DNA of 64,000 nt from Streblospio benedicti (taxonomy: Eukaryota; Annelida; Polychaeta; Spionida; Spionidae): contig CM032664.1 in assembly GCA_019095985.1 (NCBI GenBank), positions 57,654,727-57,718,726 on the forward strand. The letters run 5' to 3'. Below are positions 11,395 through 22,754 of this stretch, one piece after another. Made by a program: the position numbers and the translations under genes. Each line of letters opens with the position of its first letter. Within the stretch, counting starts at the first letter, position 1. The notes below the pieces were generated by a model that was not told the DNA's origin, made no database searches, and was given only the letters and a program-made list of their open reading frames with translations.

Positions 11395-13135
11395 ATGGCA
11401 ACTTTCGAAGTGCTCCCAAGTTCTGCATTTTCTTTTAAACAACAATTTGCGCTTCTAAAGGATTTTGAACATTCAAGGTTTACGGACTTCACAATAATCA
11501 CACAGCATGACAAAATAGCTTGTCACAAAATGATTCTCTGTTCTTTCATCCCATACTTTGAAGTATTATTTGAAAGTGGCATGCGTGAAAACAGCAGCAA
11601 TAGTGTTGAACTGATGGATATAGACGAAGAGCTTGTAAAGAAGATTGTAAGGTTTTGCTATTGTGGCGAGATAAGTGTTGAAAGTTGCAAACTCAAAGAG
11701 CTGATTTGCATCACAGATTTTTTACAGATGAAGATATTGAATGATGATATCGAAGCATTTGCTATTGCAAGTCTTAGAGTGGACAACGTTATTGGATGGT
11801 TTCAGTGTGCCAAGAAGTATCGCCTGAACCAATTGTTGGCTGAAGCATCCAAAATGATGTACAGCAAGTTAGCAAGAGTATGCAATGAGGAAGAATTCAA
11901 ATGCTTAAATCTTTCAGAGGTTGTAGATTATCTTGAAAATGCGGATTTGGCTATGATGGACTCAGTGTTTGACGCCTGTGTGGAATGGATATTGTATAGA
12001 GAAGATGAGCGGAAAGAGAACTTTCCATTCTTATTAAAGCATATAGCACTGGAAAAATGTACAAGCAGTTTTATTGAATTTAAAGCCAGTGAACATGAAG
12101 AACTTTTCCAGAACCATGATGTTCAGCAAGAATTATTGAGTATTTACAAAACAAAAGCCATCAAGCATGAGACTATTAACAGCAGAATTGATTTGGGGGA
12201 CAATGTCAAACTGTGTCCTGTATATATTGGAGGTGCAAGTATCCTTATGGGCAATTACACTCCTTTTCCCCGAATGTTTTTATAATGTTACTGGAAACAA
12301 CTGGCAAGTCTTTACCGGACTGCCAAATGAACTGATGTCTGTGGACAATTCTCTTTCATTTAATGTTTGTGAAATTAAAGATGGATTTCTAGTGACTGCA
12401 AGTAACACGTCTGTGTTTGGTTTCGATTTCCATTCGAAGTATTGGAATAGATGGCCATCTATGCTGGAGGAAAGGTATTGGCATTCAGCCATAGCATGTG
12501 GTCAGTTTGTGTATGTGTTAGGTGGTAAACCATCACCCAATAGCGAGTTTGGTTTATCCAGTGTGCATGCCATCAGCCTAAGAACAAAAATCTGGACTCC
12601 AGTTGCAAACTTCAATTCTGCATATATGATAGATCCTCACGTTGTAACGGATGGTATTGAGAAAGTGTTCGTTGTAGATAACACATTAGAAACGCTATCC
12701 TTTTCACCTGCTGCTCCCGATGGTATTGCAGGAATTCACATATTCACGCCTGTTAAAGATTACTGGTACAGAGGAGCAGACCTTCCAGCTGATGCCAACA
12801 ACACTGCTATGGCATCAGCACTATATTTCAACAATTCTGTGTTTGTTGTTGGGGGAGCCGGAAAACTGTGCATTAGATATATGATTTCAAGCGATACATG
12901 GACAATTCTTTGCCCTCCCAGAATGCTTCATTTGGCCGGTGCCTCTTTCATGTTGGGAAAGAAAATTCTGTTGATGGGAGGTTCAACCGATCTAGCTACG
13001 ATACCAATATCACAAAGTACAAGTGTGTCTGAATATGACTATGAAAATGATTCTTGGGAATTGTCTGAGTTGCAATGTCCAGTGGCCACAGGTGGTCACT
13101 TTGCCATGGTTGTCAGTAGTCATTATTTTACTTGA
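11395..13135 (+). CDS. Intronless BTB-BACK-Kelch protein with one apparent frameshift
   Basis: This is a Kelch-like adaptor of the type that links substrates to Cullin-3 ubiquitin ligases. The ATG at 11395 is preferred (MATFEVLPSS); an in-frame ATG at 11209 would add 62 residues unlike the family. From residue 1: BTB domain (FTDFTIIT, HKMILCSFIPYFEVLF, to about 130), BACK domain (about 130-235), then Kelch repeats with VYVLGGK, VFVVGGAGK and ILLMGGS turns. The frame breaks near 12268-12271, in the run TTTTCCCC. One frame reads NYTPFP and then stops at 12285, while the next frame continues ECFYNVTGNNWQVF to the TGA at 13133. One extra C explains it: an assembly error, or a recently broken gene. 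The rest is clean. Confidence 0.85.
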
Positions 13136-13280
13136 CTTGTTTTATTGATAATAATGTGATGGAAGTTGAATTACAACCATGATATTTTCAATTTTTACCA
13201 TGTCCATAATTTTCTGTTTGGTTCTAGTCTGCTATTGTGGCTACTTTGTCCCTCCGAGTTGTTTCTTTGTACTGTTTAAG

Positions 13281-13286
13281 AATAAA
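13281..13286 (+). promoter_or_regulatory. Poly(A) signal of the Kelch gene
   Basis: AATAAA lies 146 bp after the stop codon of the BTB-Kelch frame, within a normal 3' UTR distance. Confidence 0.6.
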
Positions 13287-13869
13287 AATATACTTAAAAA
13301 CTCTGAATTTTTGTTGCATACCTATTTAATGATAATGTTCATAAAAATTATCATCAGAATAGTGCTATTATATGTAGTTGTTACAATTTGGCCATGAGTT
13401 GCTTGTCTATGTTTGAGCTGTAGGAAACCTGACCCTTTCGCAATACACCGCCTTTATTAATTACTGGTGACCATTTTCACACTATTACTGACTAAACACA
13501 CATTATAAAGATACTTATACAGGCCTTTATATAAGCCTATGTAAACAGCTTATTTTAACATTGTAACTCAATATATGGTAACCATACAATAACTTTAAAT
13601 ATGAAAGTAAAACACCTCAGATCACAGGCACCTGTCTTATATGGAAATTTTGTTTATCCTCCCAAAGGTGTATATAAATTCTAATGTCCACACAAAATCA
13701 AATGGCATGTAACATATACTTATACTTGGAAATAAGAAAGTAGATAAACTGTATCTTACTGCAGTATAAAAACATAACTGTGTATTGTTTTGAATCTGGT
13801 GTACTATGAGTATATAAACACTTTGATAACATTGTGTTTACAACGTGTTTACAAAATGTTGTAAACGTT

Positions 13870-14127
13870 ATCCCTCCCTCCAGCTACTCCTACCCTGGTA
13901 ACAGAACAGATTAAATGCTCCTCGTTTACGTTTAACGTATTACGTACCTTTAAAGAACATGGCCCTGTAAGCAACCTTTCTAAAAATTCTTGTTTCTTGT
14001 TTTTATCATTAAAACCAATTTATTTGGTTTGAAATGTGTTTTATTATAACGACCACCAAGTTGTCCTGATTGTACATACATAATTTGGAGTGTGTATGTC
14101 TTGTGGTTAAAAAAGCCTTTTGTGACG
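13870..14127 (-). mobile_element. Inverted Helitron fragment (5' part)
   Basis: The reverse complement closely matches the first ~230 bp of the Helitron at 7912-9019: AAAAGGCTTTTTAACCAC, the GGTGGTCGTTATAA block, CAGGGCCATG and ACGTAATACGTTAAACG. A piece of the inner GGGAGGG region is joined to it. The copy is cut at both ends. With 7912-9019 it makes an inverted pair around the Kelch gene. Confidence 0.75.
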
Positions 14128-14419
14128 TACAGGAAACAGTTGGGCTAATAATTTTCAATAGCAAAATTTAATAGACAAACTTATATATTTGTAAATTGAG
14201 ACAGCTGTTGGTATGGAGAAAGTACTGTATTATATGTCATAAAAACTGGGTTTAAAAGTTTATCAAATTAAAGGCATTTCAATAAAACAGTCTAACATAA
14301 ATTTAAGATAAAAATGATTTTATTAGAAGCTGCGATATTAGTAACAACTTTTTGTGCTTTTGTTGATTTATTGAGACTGTTGGAGTATTGAATGGAATAG
14401 ATTCATTGGGTTTCTTTTG

Positions 14420-15045
14420 AGCTATGACATTTATTTTTGAAAAACCCACACATTTTATACCTTAGCAAATATTTTCGACCTTGTCTGTCAGACAGTCTTT
14501 TTCAAGCTGACGTCACACAGGATGGCAGGATGTGACGTCGGGAAGTAGGTCAGTGTCGGGGGGGGGCGGGGGGGGCTGTCCCTGCGAGCCGCCCATGGCT
14601 TCAGTAGAGTGTCATATGCGTGCGATAAGGTGTATGCACCTTCATCTCGGTTCATTGTCTTTTTCGTTTTCCTTATAGCGATCGCTTCCCGGATCTGTCT
14701 GTCTCTAATGTTGGACTCACGACTGATGGGCTTCGTGTTGTCCCAGTCAGGGATATGGTTCATATTGGCCATGTGATCTGTGATGGCGGATTTGTGCAAG
14801 TCACTTGCAGATGACAAACGGGTGGCTCTGGTGCGTACTCCACTGTTAGTATGTTCTTCAACATCTTTTTGGTGTTCTGCCACACGAGTACCTAGTTTCC
14901 TCCCTGTTTCACCAATGTACACACTGTCACAGTTTCTGCACCCAATCTTATACACACAACCACATATCTCTTTCGGCTTGATTTTATCCTTTGGGTGGAC
15001 CAAAATGTTTCTCAGGGTCTTGTATGGTTTGTATACTGTTGGAGT
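14420..15045 (-). mobile_element. Penelope-like element, GIY-YIG endonuclease end
   Basis: The minus strand reads PYKTLRNILVHPKDKIKPKE, then CGCVYKIGCRNC and VYIGETGRKLGTRVAEHQKD. These are the linker and GIY-YIG nuclease of Penelope-like elements, followed by IRDRQIREAIAI. The reverse transcriptase that should precede it is missing, so this is a 5'-truncated copy. Just past the ORF (14471-14506) lies CTTGAAAAAGACTGTC with a matching GACAGAC and GGTCGAAAAT, which resembles the hammerhead-bearing terminal region known from this family. Confidence 0.85.
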
Positions 15046-15199
15046 ATTGTTTCACATTCAGCATGACCTCAGGCAACATAAATACTTTTGCATCAATTCC
15101 AGCTAAATAGAAATGACTGATGGTAACTTCTAACCGGGCGTGAAAACAATTGCAGATTTCTACCTGATAATAGTGTGTCATGGTTGATAAGCAATATAT

Positions 15200-17340
15200 G
15201 TATACATATCTAATTTCATCTAATATCTAATTTCATGTGCATTATAATCATATTAAATATTCAAAATATTGAGTGCGATCTGTGATTTTCTGTTTGATAA
15301 ATAACATTATGTGATAATATCATGTGAAAATAATAACGTGCCATGATTGATAAGCAATATCTGTTTACATATCTAATCGAACATGGTGATGGAACGGATT
15401 GTACGTCCATTTAGGGACTATTCAGTATTTATGTCACTACTTTTTACTTTTGTAACAATGCTTAAAAATTTACGCGCTTTTGTCGCAAATTGGGACAAAG
15501 AATATCATGGATTACACTAGTATAGCTGATAGCAGTTTACTAGCATTTATCATTTAACTTTAAAACACAAATAAAAACATTATTAATTCTGCAAGATTTT
15601 ATTCTTTATACAATCAGTTACATATTAAGCATGACATGGCTTAGTCTTTCAATTCTATTGCAGTATCAGCAATGCAATGTTTCTCAGCCGCCTTCTTTGC
15701 AGCCTACTCCTGTCTTCCCTTCTTTTGTCTCTTGCACTCCTGCCTCAGCTTGATCCTTTTATTCTCTGCAACTCTATAATCCATTGCATTGAACTTTTAT
15801 TTGATTATACCAAATACATATTTCACATTATTAGCACGCTGATCAGAAGAGAATTACTCTAAAATACTCGCCAACTCGCAAATTCTGCCATAAAAACTAC
15901 CACAATTTCCTTAGAAATGCACGTATATCGATCATCTTTTCACCAAAATGTGAAGAAACCATTTCCAGTTTACCCCATTGCCAATTTCTCCAATGTTTTG
16001 AAACCAACCATCACATGCTCTATACAGTTCGCCGGGAATGTATTTTTTTGCAACAACAGCGCCGAAGTTAATGCATCTCAGTAATAAGAAAATAATAAAA
16101 ATATCTAATATATGTTTTTGGTAATGATTTACATGTATATTTTTTTGATGGAAGAAGGGGTACTCAGTCTAAGACAGTGAAATGCAGGGAAAACAATGAA
16201 TAATCAATATGTACACTAAACATGTAAAACCATAAAAAAGAAGAAAAACATATAAATACCTCCTGTTCATCAAAAATAAAAAAATAAACTATTTTTCTCA
16301 GAAAAAGAATGCACCAGAGAGCTTGTAGGCGGCCCCCAAGCCCCCCCCCCCCCCCAGCTATAATTACTGTCTACGCCACTTGCAACTGCGCCTTTGGCGC
16401 TCACTTCCAAGGTCCTATCTTTGACGCTCCCCTTTTCAGCAACTTTGAATTTGGCCAGTGCCTTTTCAATATCCGGCCACTAATAACATTGGGCTAGTGC
16501 TTCTGTTATTGCTGTCGCCAAACTGGCTAGAGGAGTTTGAAATGAGACTAATTCCCTCTGATCACAAATCAACTGGTGTTCTTCCATCATTTCAAATGAC
16601 TTGTTGATGTATATGACCTCCTTTTTGCTCCAAAATCTTTCCACCTTCAAAAGCTAAATCTTCATTTTTCCCCTTTACCCTCAACTTGATGTCATCTATT
16701 GATATAGATAAAGCTTCCATCTCTTCTATAGCTTTATCACTGGGGAGGTGGTGTCCCTGCATAAGATGTTTTGGTGTGATAGTTTATCCTGGTTCTGTCT
16801 GATAGTATGCGCGATAGAATAATTAATAATGGGACCGGGGGGGGGCATGAAAAAAAACATACAATGTGCCAGAGGGGGCATGAAAAAATACTGACATGGC
16901 GATAGGGGGCATGATTAAGAAATGTCAAGAAAACTATTTCTCTTCACGCCCCCCCCCCCCTGTAGTTAATGACCACCCTCTAAATATTTAGGACACAAAG
17001 CAAACATGGCAATGCGATTTCAACTACAGTATATATACTTTCCTTTTTAACACAAAAAAGAACTGCACAATGCAAAGCGCTTATGACAAACACTTTAAGA
17101 TTTATTCTTAAAATTCAGGCCCGTAGGAAGGGCTAAGGCAGTAAGGCCATTGCCTGACCAATAATTTGTGTGGGGGAAAACTAATGCATTAATTCAATTA
17201 AGGCCTGACCAATCATTTGTGAAAAAAATAAAAATCCATGATTATAGACCACAACTTTTAAATGGCCTTACCAATCTCATTTTGCTTCCTACAGGGCTGT
17301 AAAAACTGACAAATGTTCCCCACATGTGATTTTACTTAAC
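15200..17340. other. Non-coding stretch, AT-rich
   Basis: I see no supported gene. It contains poly-C and poly-G runs (16340s, 16840s, 16950s) and a short repeated unit GGGGGCATGA in 16840-16910. A minus-strand AATAAA (17101-17106), about 240 bp past the VWA stop, could end that transcript. Confidence 0.4.
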
Positions 17341-17345
17341 ATCAA

Positions 17346-18560
17346 CTACCCCTGGTCATGACACAGTTTTTGCACTATGTCGTTGGTTGTCGACCCAAGC
17401 TTTCCATATGACCGAACATAGTAATGATCACTTTGGGCGTGGAGTTTCTCTCTGGGACTGTCGCACCCGACACCGATAGTGATCAGTCTGAACGCTCCTT
17501 CTTCCATGTGCGAGGCGTCCACTTCTCCAAGCTGCTGGTCAGTGATGAGAATGACCGCCTTCTTGCCCTCCTTTGACGTAGTGTTCAGCAGCTCACGGGC
17601 TTTTGTGAGTGCCACAGTGACATTAGCTTTGCCATTGTCCTTCATGCACACATCTGCAGACAGGTTAGACTTCAGACTCTCAAAAGAAATCCCTGCTGTT
17701 GTCACCAGCAGAGGACGCACCACATCACCGGTCAAGCTGACCGCTCCAACACGGACGTCTGTGTCATTGTGTAAATGTGTCAATTTGTCCACAAGGTGGG
17801 TGATGGAGTTGCGCATGTCGTCGTAGCTGTCAGTGTTCTGGTGGAAACCACTCGCCAAGTGCAGCAGGAAGACAATTGATAATGCGGACGTGCACGACGT
17901 GTTTTTGACGTCGCCAAAATCGCACTCATTTGCCGCAATGCTGTCCACAAGGATAGCTAGTTGCTCGAAATTGGCCACAAAGTATGAGTTGAGAAAGGCT
18001 GGCTTGGACACAACCTCCGTCTCCAGGAGAGTCATGTTCACTTTGTTTGTCACCCCAACCGCAATGATCCTCGAGCCCATATGCTTGATTCTACTGGCCT
18101 CATCTTTGAGGAACCGTACCTCCTTGGTCGGATTGCCGTCGGTAATGACAATGATGATGTTGGGAACTTCCTTGCGGTCTCCAGCCTCAGGCAGAAGCAG
18201 GGCCGTTCTCACCAAGCGCAGAGCCCCGGTCGTGTTTGTATACCCGACACAACAAGTTGAGAGGTTGTCAATCGCTTTCTTTACATCCGCTCTCGATGTG
18301 TATTCACCCAGTTTAAACTCAACACGAGCATCGGTTGCAAATGACACGTATCCCACCCGCACTGATCCAGTGTCGATATCCAGATCATCCACAATGTACT
18401 TCACGAAATCCTGAATGAGCTTCCAGTGTTTGAGTTCCCTGTCCCATATGCTCACCGACGTGTCTACCACGAACACGACGTCGATCTGGCAGTTCTGGAT
18501 TCGTGTAGAACCTAGAATGCTAATCGACATAACTGCTAGACGAAGTAAGCTGTAATCCAT
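17346..18560 (-). CDS. Secreted protein with two von Willebrand A domains, intronless
   Basis: The single 404-codon frame starts at 18560 (context GACTCATGG). Residues 1-22 look like a signal peptide (LLRLAVMSISILGS). The first VWA domain (about 26-205) has the full metal-ion site: DTSVS at 33-37, a Thr in TNTTGALRLV near 107, and ITDGNPT near 142. The second (about 222-400) ends in a standard VILITDQQLG strand, but its first strand reads SIVFLLHLASGF, so the DxSxS metal loop is gone. The layout suggests a matrilin- or collagen-VI-like extracellular binding protein whose second domain has become structural. The gene is GC-richer than its surroundings and has no introns, so a retrocopy origin is possible. 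The exact family is not identified. Confidence 0.85.
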   Translation of the reverse strand: MDYSLLRLAVMSISILGSTRIQNCQIDVVFVVDTSVSIWDRELKHWKLIQDFVKYIVDDLDIDTGSVRVGYVSFATDARVEFKLGEYTSRADVKKAIDNLSTCCVGYTNTTGALRLVRTALLLPEAGDRKEVPNIIIVITDGNPTKEVRFLKDEASRIKHMGSRIIAVGVTNKVNMTLLETEVVSKPAFLNSYFVANFEQLAILVDSIAANECDFGDVKNTSCTSALSIVFLLHLASGFHQNTDSYDDMRNSITHLVDKLTHLHNDTDVRVGAVSLTGDVVRPLLVTTAGISFESLKSNLSADVCMKDNGKANVTVALTKARELLNTTSKEGKKAVILITDQQLGEVDASHMEEGAFRLITIGVGCDSPREKLHAQSDHYYVRSYGKLGSTTNDIVQKLCHDQG

Positions 18561-18670
18561 GAGTCCAGTTGTAATGTTGCTATATTAATGTACGCTATAG
18601 AGTTACACGTCATCTGCTGTGACCAGCATTGTTGTTTTTCAGCAATATGCCAAACGCTGGAGACTAGCAG

Positions 18671-19546
18671 TCAGTGGATCACTAGTCTAGACAGAACACC
18701 AATTGAGTCTCCGATGACGAATGGACACGGTTTATAGCTATCATTCGCTATATAATAGTGGTGCATAATACATAAAGTGATGGTGGTGCATAATAGATGA
18801 AGGGAACACTTCCTGTTTGTGATCCACAATTGAACGACAGTGCAAACTATGCTGGCCAAGCTTACCGGCCTGTAGTTTTTTTGCACTGGACGTTTTTCTA
18901 TTTTTGAATATTGGGGTCACATGTGCATCCTTCCAGCTTTGAGACAGTTTTTTGTTCTCCTCTACTGATTTCTGGATGATGATTGATGGAGGCTTGCTGA
19001 TAACAGAAGAGAGGTTTTTTTTTAGCACGCGAGGGTGTATACCGTCAGATCCGCGGGACTTGGCGGGGTTCAGCTTGTCCAATTTTGTCTTCTGTTATGA
19101 TGAGGTTTGTTAGTGGTACCTCTATACCTTTATCATTCTAAAAGTATGTCAAGTTTTTACTGTCTTCTCGTGTGAAGACTGAAGAAACTGTTTAATACCC
19201 AATGGCAGATCCAGGTTTTTGGAAAAGGGATTTTATGAAGACCCCTATTAAAATGAAGTATGTTGACTGGAAAAGGGTGGCGCGCCCCTGTCCCCCCTGG
19301 ATCTGCCTATGATACCTCAGCCTTGTCCTTATCAGTAGTTGCCTTCCCATTGTCAGTATCTAGCTCAACGATACTAGTCTTGGTCTTAAGTTTACTGTTT
19401 TTGTAGCTGTAAAAGGTCTTAGCGTTTTTCTTAGCTTCTTTTTGCAATTTGCTACTCAAATGCCTTCTTCGCTTCCCGAGATTCCCAGTGAGCTTGATTT
19501 CTTGCTTTTGCATACAGTAGTAAGTCTTTGCCCTCCAGGGTATCAA
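18671..19546 (-). mobile_element. CR1/L2-like LINE fragment
   Basis: The minus strand carries LNPAKSRGSDGIHPRVLKKN, SWKDAHVTPIFK and NYRPVSLASIVC, the classic N-terminal half of the RT domain. Further upstream (19307-19546) comes FYSYKNSKLKTKTSIVELDT, the usual pre-RT segment. The two parts are separated by the small element at 19204-19307. The frames are broken and no intact protein remains. It lies just 5' of the VWA gene. Confidence 0.8.
19204..19307. mobile_element. Short MITE inside the LINE
   Basis: The ends are GGCAGATCCAGG and CCTGGATCTGCC, inverted. A second copy with the same ends lies at 32136-32286, which fixes the borders. It was inserted into the LINE and is therefore younger. 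Confidence 0.6.
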
Positions 19547-19549
19547 GGT

Positions 19550-22500
19550 ATCTTTTGTATGCCGTGGTCTTCTTTTTTTACGTTGGCCAACGTGTCACTG
19601 TTCATCCAAAGGAGTCTGCCTGGTTTTCTTACAGACTTATTTGCTACGGGTATGCATTAAGTCATTTCCTTCTTGGATGTTGGATAATAAATAACCCCAT
19701 CCTTCCTCATATCACAACTTGCTCTCTTCCTCCATATCACATTTAGAACTGAAATCCCGCAGTTGGTCTTAGTCACCCTTATCATACTTATATAACTTCA
19801 CTTTACTCTTTTTCTCCTCCATATAACATTTAAATTTAAATAAAAGCGAACACCGATGGTTTTACCAAGGGGGGCTTCATGTGAAAGATTATACACCATA
19901 CCTTCTTCCTTGTAATAAAGATGAATACAATTTTTTCACACACTTTTGAGGGGGGGGGGGGGGCTATCAATTTTTTCACAGCAACATACCCCCATTTTTG
20001 AGAGATTCTGTACTATACTAAAATTTACTGTTTTTTATATTATGATATTGATCGAATAGAATTTAAGTTAACTGACAATGATTGTGTTAACTGTGGAGGG
20101 GTGGGGGTCATCAATTTTTATCACATGAAATTGAGGGGGGGTCACCAATTTTTCACAGAGATTCGAGGGGGAATATTAATTTTTTCACAGCATTTTTGGA
20201 AAATCCTCCTACCCCACCCTGCCATAAATACTGAATGGTCCCTTATCAGTGTCATATGTTATCATGGTATGTAACTTGTTTAATTTTTGTTATTTATCAG
20301 TTAAAATTCACACGAGCATACATACTGTTTGATTGAAATAAGCTATCAATGCATGGACGTACTGTAACATTCCATTATAAGTTTAAATAAAAACTTATCA
20401 GTGTGCACCCAACACAAGCTGCATAAAGTATACACATTTTGACATGGCGCATTATGCGTATTCATTTATATCTACCTATAACATTCATCATGTCATCATG
20501 TCATGATTTGTGGATTCCAGAATCAGAAATCTAGATTCAATTCAATGTTCATGTTAGGAGTAATCTGTATCCATGTTCCAATCTAATCTTAAATAGACTG
20601 TAATACAAAAAATATCTTTACAAAAAACAAACAAAAAACGGTGGGGCGAAGTGGAAAAACGGTGGGGCATTTGAGGCAGGAGTGGGGCGATACCTCAGTT
20701 GCCTCATGCTAGTTACGCTCCTGAGAAGGTTGTTTTTTTTCTAACAGGTAAAAAGACCTAGCCAGTTTAATTGTGGAGAAACAAACACCTTACATTGCAA
20801 TCAATAGCAGGCAGAGGCTGGTATTGCAACCCAAACACCCCAAACACCCCGTGTGTTCACAGAATGTAAACTTCTATTGGGTTCCATTACATAAATATTG
20901 ATTCAAATATATAGATACTCATTGGAACCTGTAATTTTGTCTTTGACAAGACTTGCCCCCCGCTGAGCTGTGTACAAGGGGGGCAAGTCTTGCCAAAGAC
21001 AAAATGACAGGTTCTCATAGGTATCTATATATTTGAATCAACCTTGTGTGTTGTGCAAAATTTCAAAAGCCCTCTAGTTAAGGTTTTTGCTCCATCCGGA
21101 ATTTAGAAAAATTCCAACAATACCATGGTGTAGAGTAACTATCGGGCTTTACAGAAAGTGAGGATGCCGAACTGAAAAGTGGTGCAGTTTTTTTCTATGG
21201 GGTGGTTTCCATGGCAACTTAGCTAATTTTGGGGGTTAGAGGACCCATCACATAATTGTATGTAGCAACATAACTACTCATCTGATATACATGATCTTGA
21301 CATTTAATGAAAGCTTAGATTGCCCTCTTTCTTCACAAAGATATTGTATGCAAATGAGCTCATCATCATAATTCTAATTTGCATAAATTGTAAATTTTAA
21401 AGTTTTTTTCTAAATATTTGTTCATTTCAATTAATCCAATTCTTATAATGTTATTTTGAGCAAATCTAAATACATCATGGTTTAGCCATGCTACTTGCTA
21501 CTTTGCGTTTTTGCACCTATCCATGAAATTCACAAATTAAATCATGTTCAAACATGTCTACTTTTACAGTAATTTGGCATAAAAAGTCACCCATGTCTAT
21601 ACTTATTAAATAATGAAACTATGTACTGTTAACATTATTAACAAAATATTCAAAAATATTATATCAGCGTCAAAAAAAATGAAATTTACACTAACAATAT
21701 CTGTACATTTAATTTCAAACCCATAGCTATATTAAAAATGACAAATTTTAGACCCGTAACTATACCAAAAATGACAAAATTTATTCCCACAGGTATACTA
21801 AAATCACAAAATTTAGACCCATCACTATATAGATACCTGGGATGTCTAAAAAGATAACCTATAGAAATGGCCCACCCATACTACCCGTCATATAGAAAGA
21901 CAACCCCCCCCAGAGCAAATTATAGAAGACCAAAATTATTCATTACTTACTGGGAAAAAGTCTATGATCTGTTGCTGATCATATGGCTTATGATGACATT
22001 AAGTAGCCTGTTGCTATAAGGTCGAAAGGTCTGTTTTGTTTGCTTAATCAATTAAATATTGCAAGAATAAGACATTGTGTGAATTCAATTCAGTTTCTAC
22101 TTTATATTTCTTTCTGGCAGATACACACTATAAAAATAACCTGTTTTTTTGTCAAAAAGTTTGAACTTATGACTTTATTTCTGAAAATTTAGATGTCCCT
22201 TGTTCAGATCATTAAAAATTGTTTTAATTTCTCAAAAAACAAAAAAACAAAAGAAGACAACACATGTGAACTGGTTTCTTCTAATATTACAGCCACATAA
22301 TACATAGTCAAAATACAACATATCAAACAACATATAACTATTAAACCTTAAACATTGACAAATCATTATAGCATGAAAAACCATATATATGTACAGGTAA
22401 TCCAATGCAAACGCAAATTCTGTATTACAAAATCATGTATATGTTTAATTGTATAAAAACGGTCCACATCGTAAAAACATCTAGTAAATTTCTAGTGATC
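19550..22500. other. Intergenic stretch between the VWA gene and the giant gene
   Basis: No gene is supported. It holds repeats of the short unit ATCAATTTTTTCACA with poly-G (19940-20180), and an element end GGATTTTCC...CCATAAATACTGAATGG near 20200. A palindrome lies at 20898-21041. A minus-strand AATAAA at 22174-22179 lies about 325 bp past the stop of the giant gene. Confidence 0.4.
20898..21041. repeat. Palindrome with ~65-bp arms
   Basis: TTGATTCAAATATATAGATA at the left is matched in reverse at the right, with GACAAGACTTGCCCCCC / GGGGGGCAAGTCTTG at the core. The loop is short (about 17 bases). No coding or tRNA-like content. Confidence 0.7.
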
Positions 22501-22501
22501 T

Positions 22502-22754
22502 TTATGCCTCTGTGTGGCGCTCCCTCCAAACGACCCCGGTGCCGTCGTGAATCGGCACCACGTTGGTGAGCATTCCGTCGTAGCCGGCGTTGACCGTCCC
22601 CGGCTGGACAATGACGCCGTGTGCTGCGGCGGCCGACGGGTGCGCCACGTTTGCCACCTCCGTTGGGTACCACCAATTTTGGAACCAGCCGTGGTATCTC
22701 GGCGTGTAACCGTACTGCAGACGGTGGTCAGCAGATTTGGGGAACGTCGTGTTT
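22502..22754 (-). CDS. Giant gene, last exon: cytoplasmic tail and stop
   Basis: The acceptor TTACAG precedes [20 protein letters not shown], and the frame runs to TAA at 22502-22504. The tail is rich in Tyr, Trp and His ([13 protein letters not shown]) and ends [10 protein letters not shown]. It is clearly GC-richer than the flanking introns. No known signalling motif is evident; the YGYTPRY stretch could be a sorting or phosphorylation site. Confidence 0.85.

Noticed and set aside
17479-18414. Long plus-strand frames
   Set aside because: They are antisense shadows of the VWA gene, which has clear domains.
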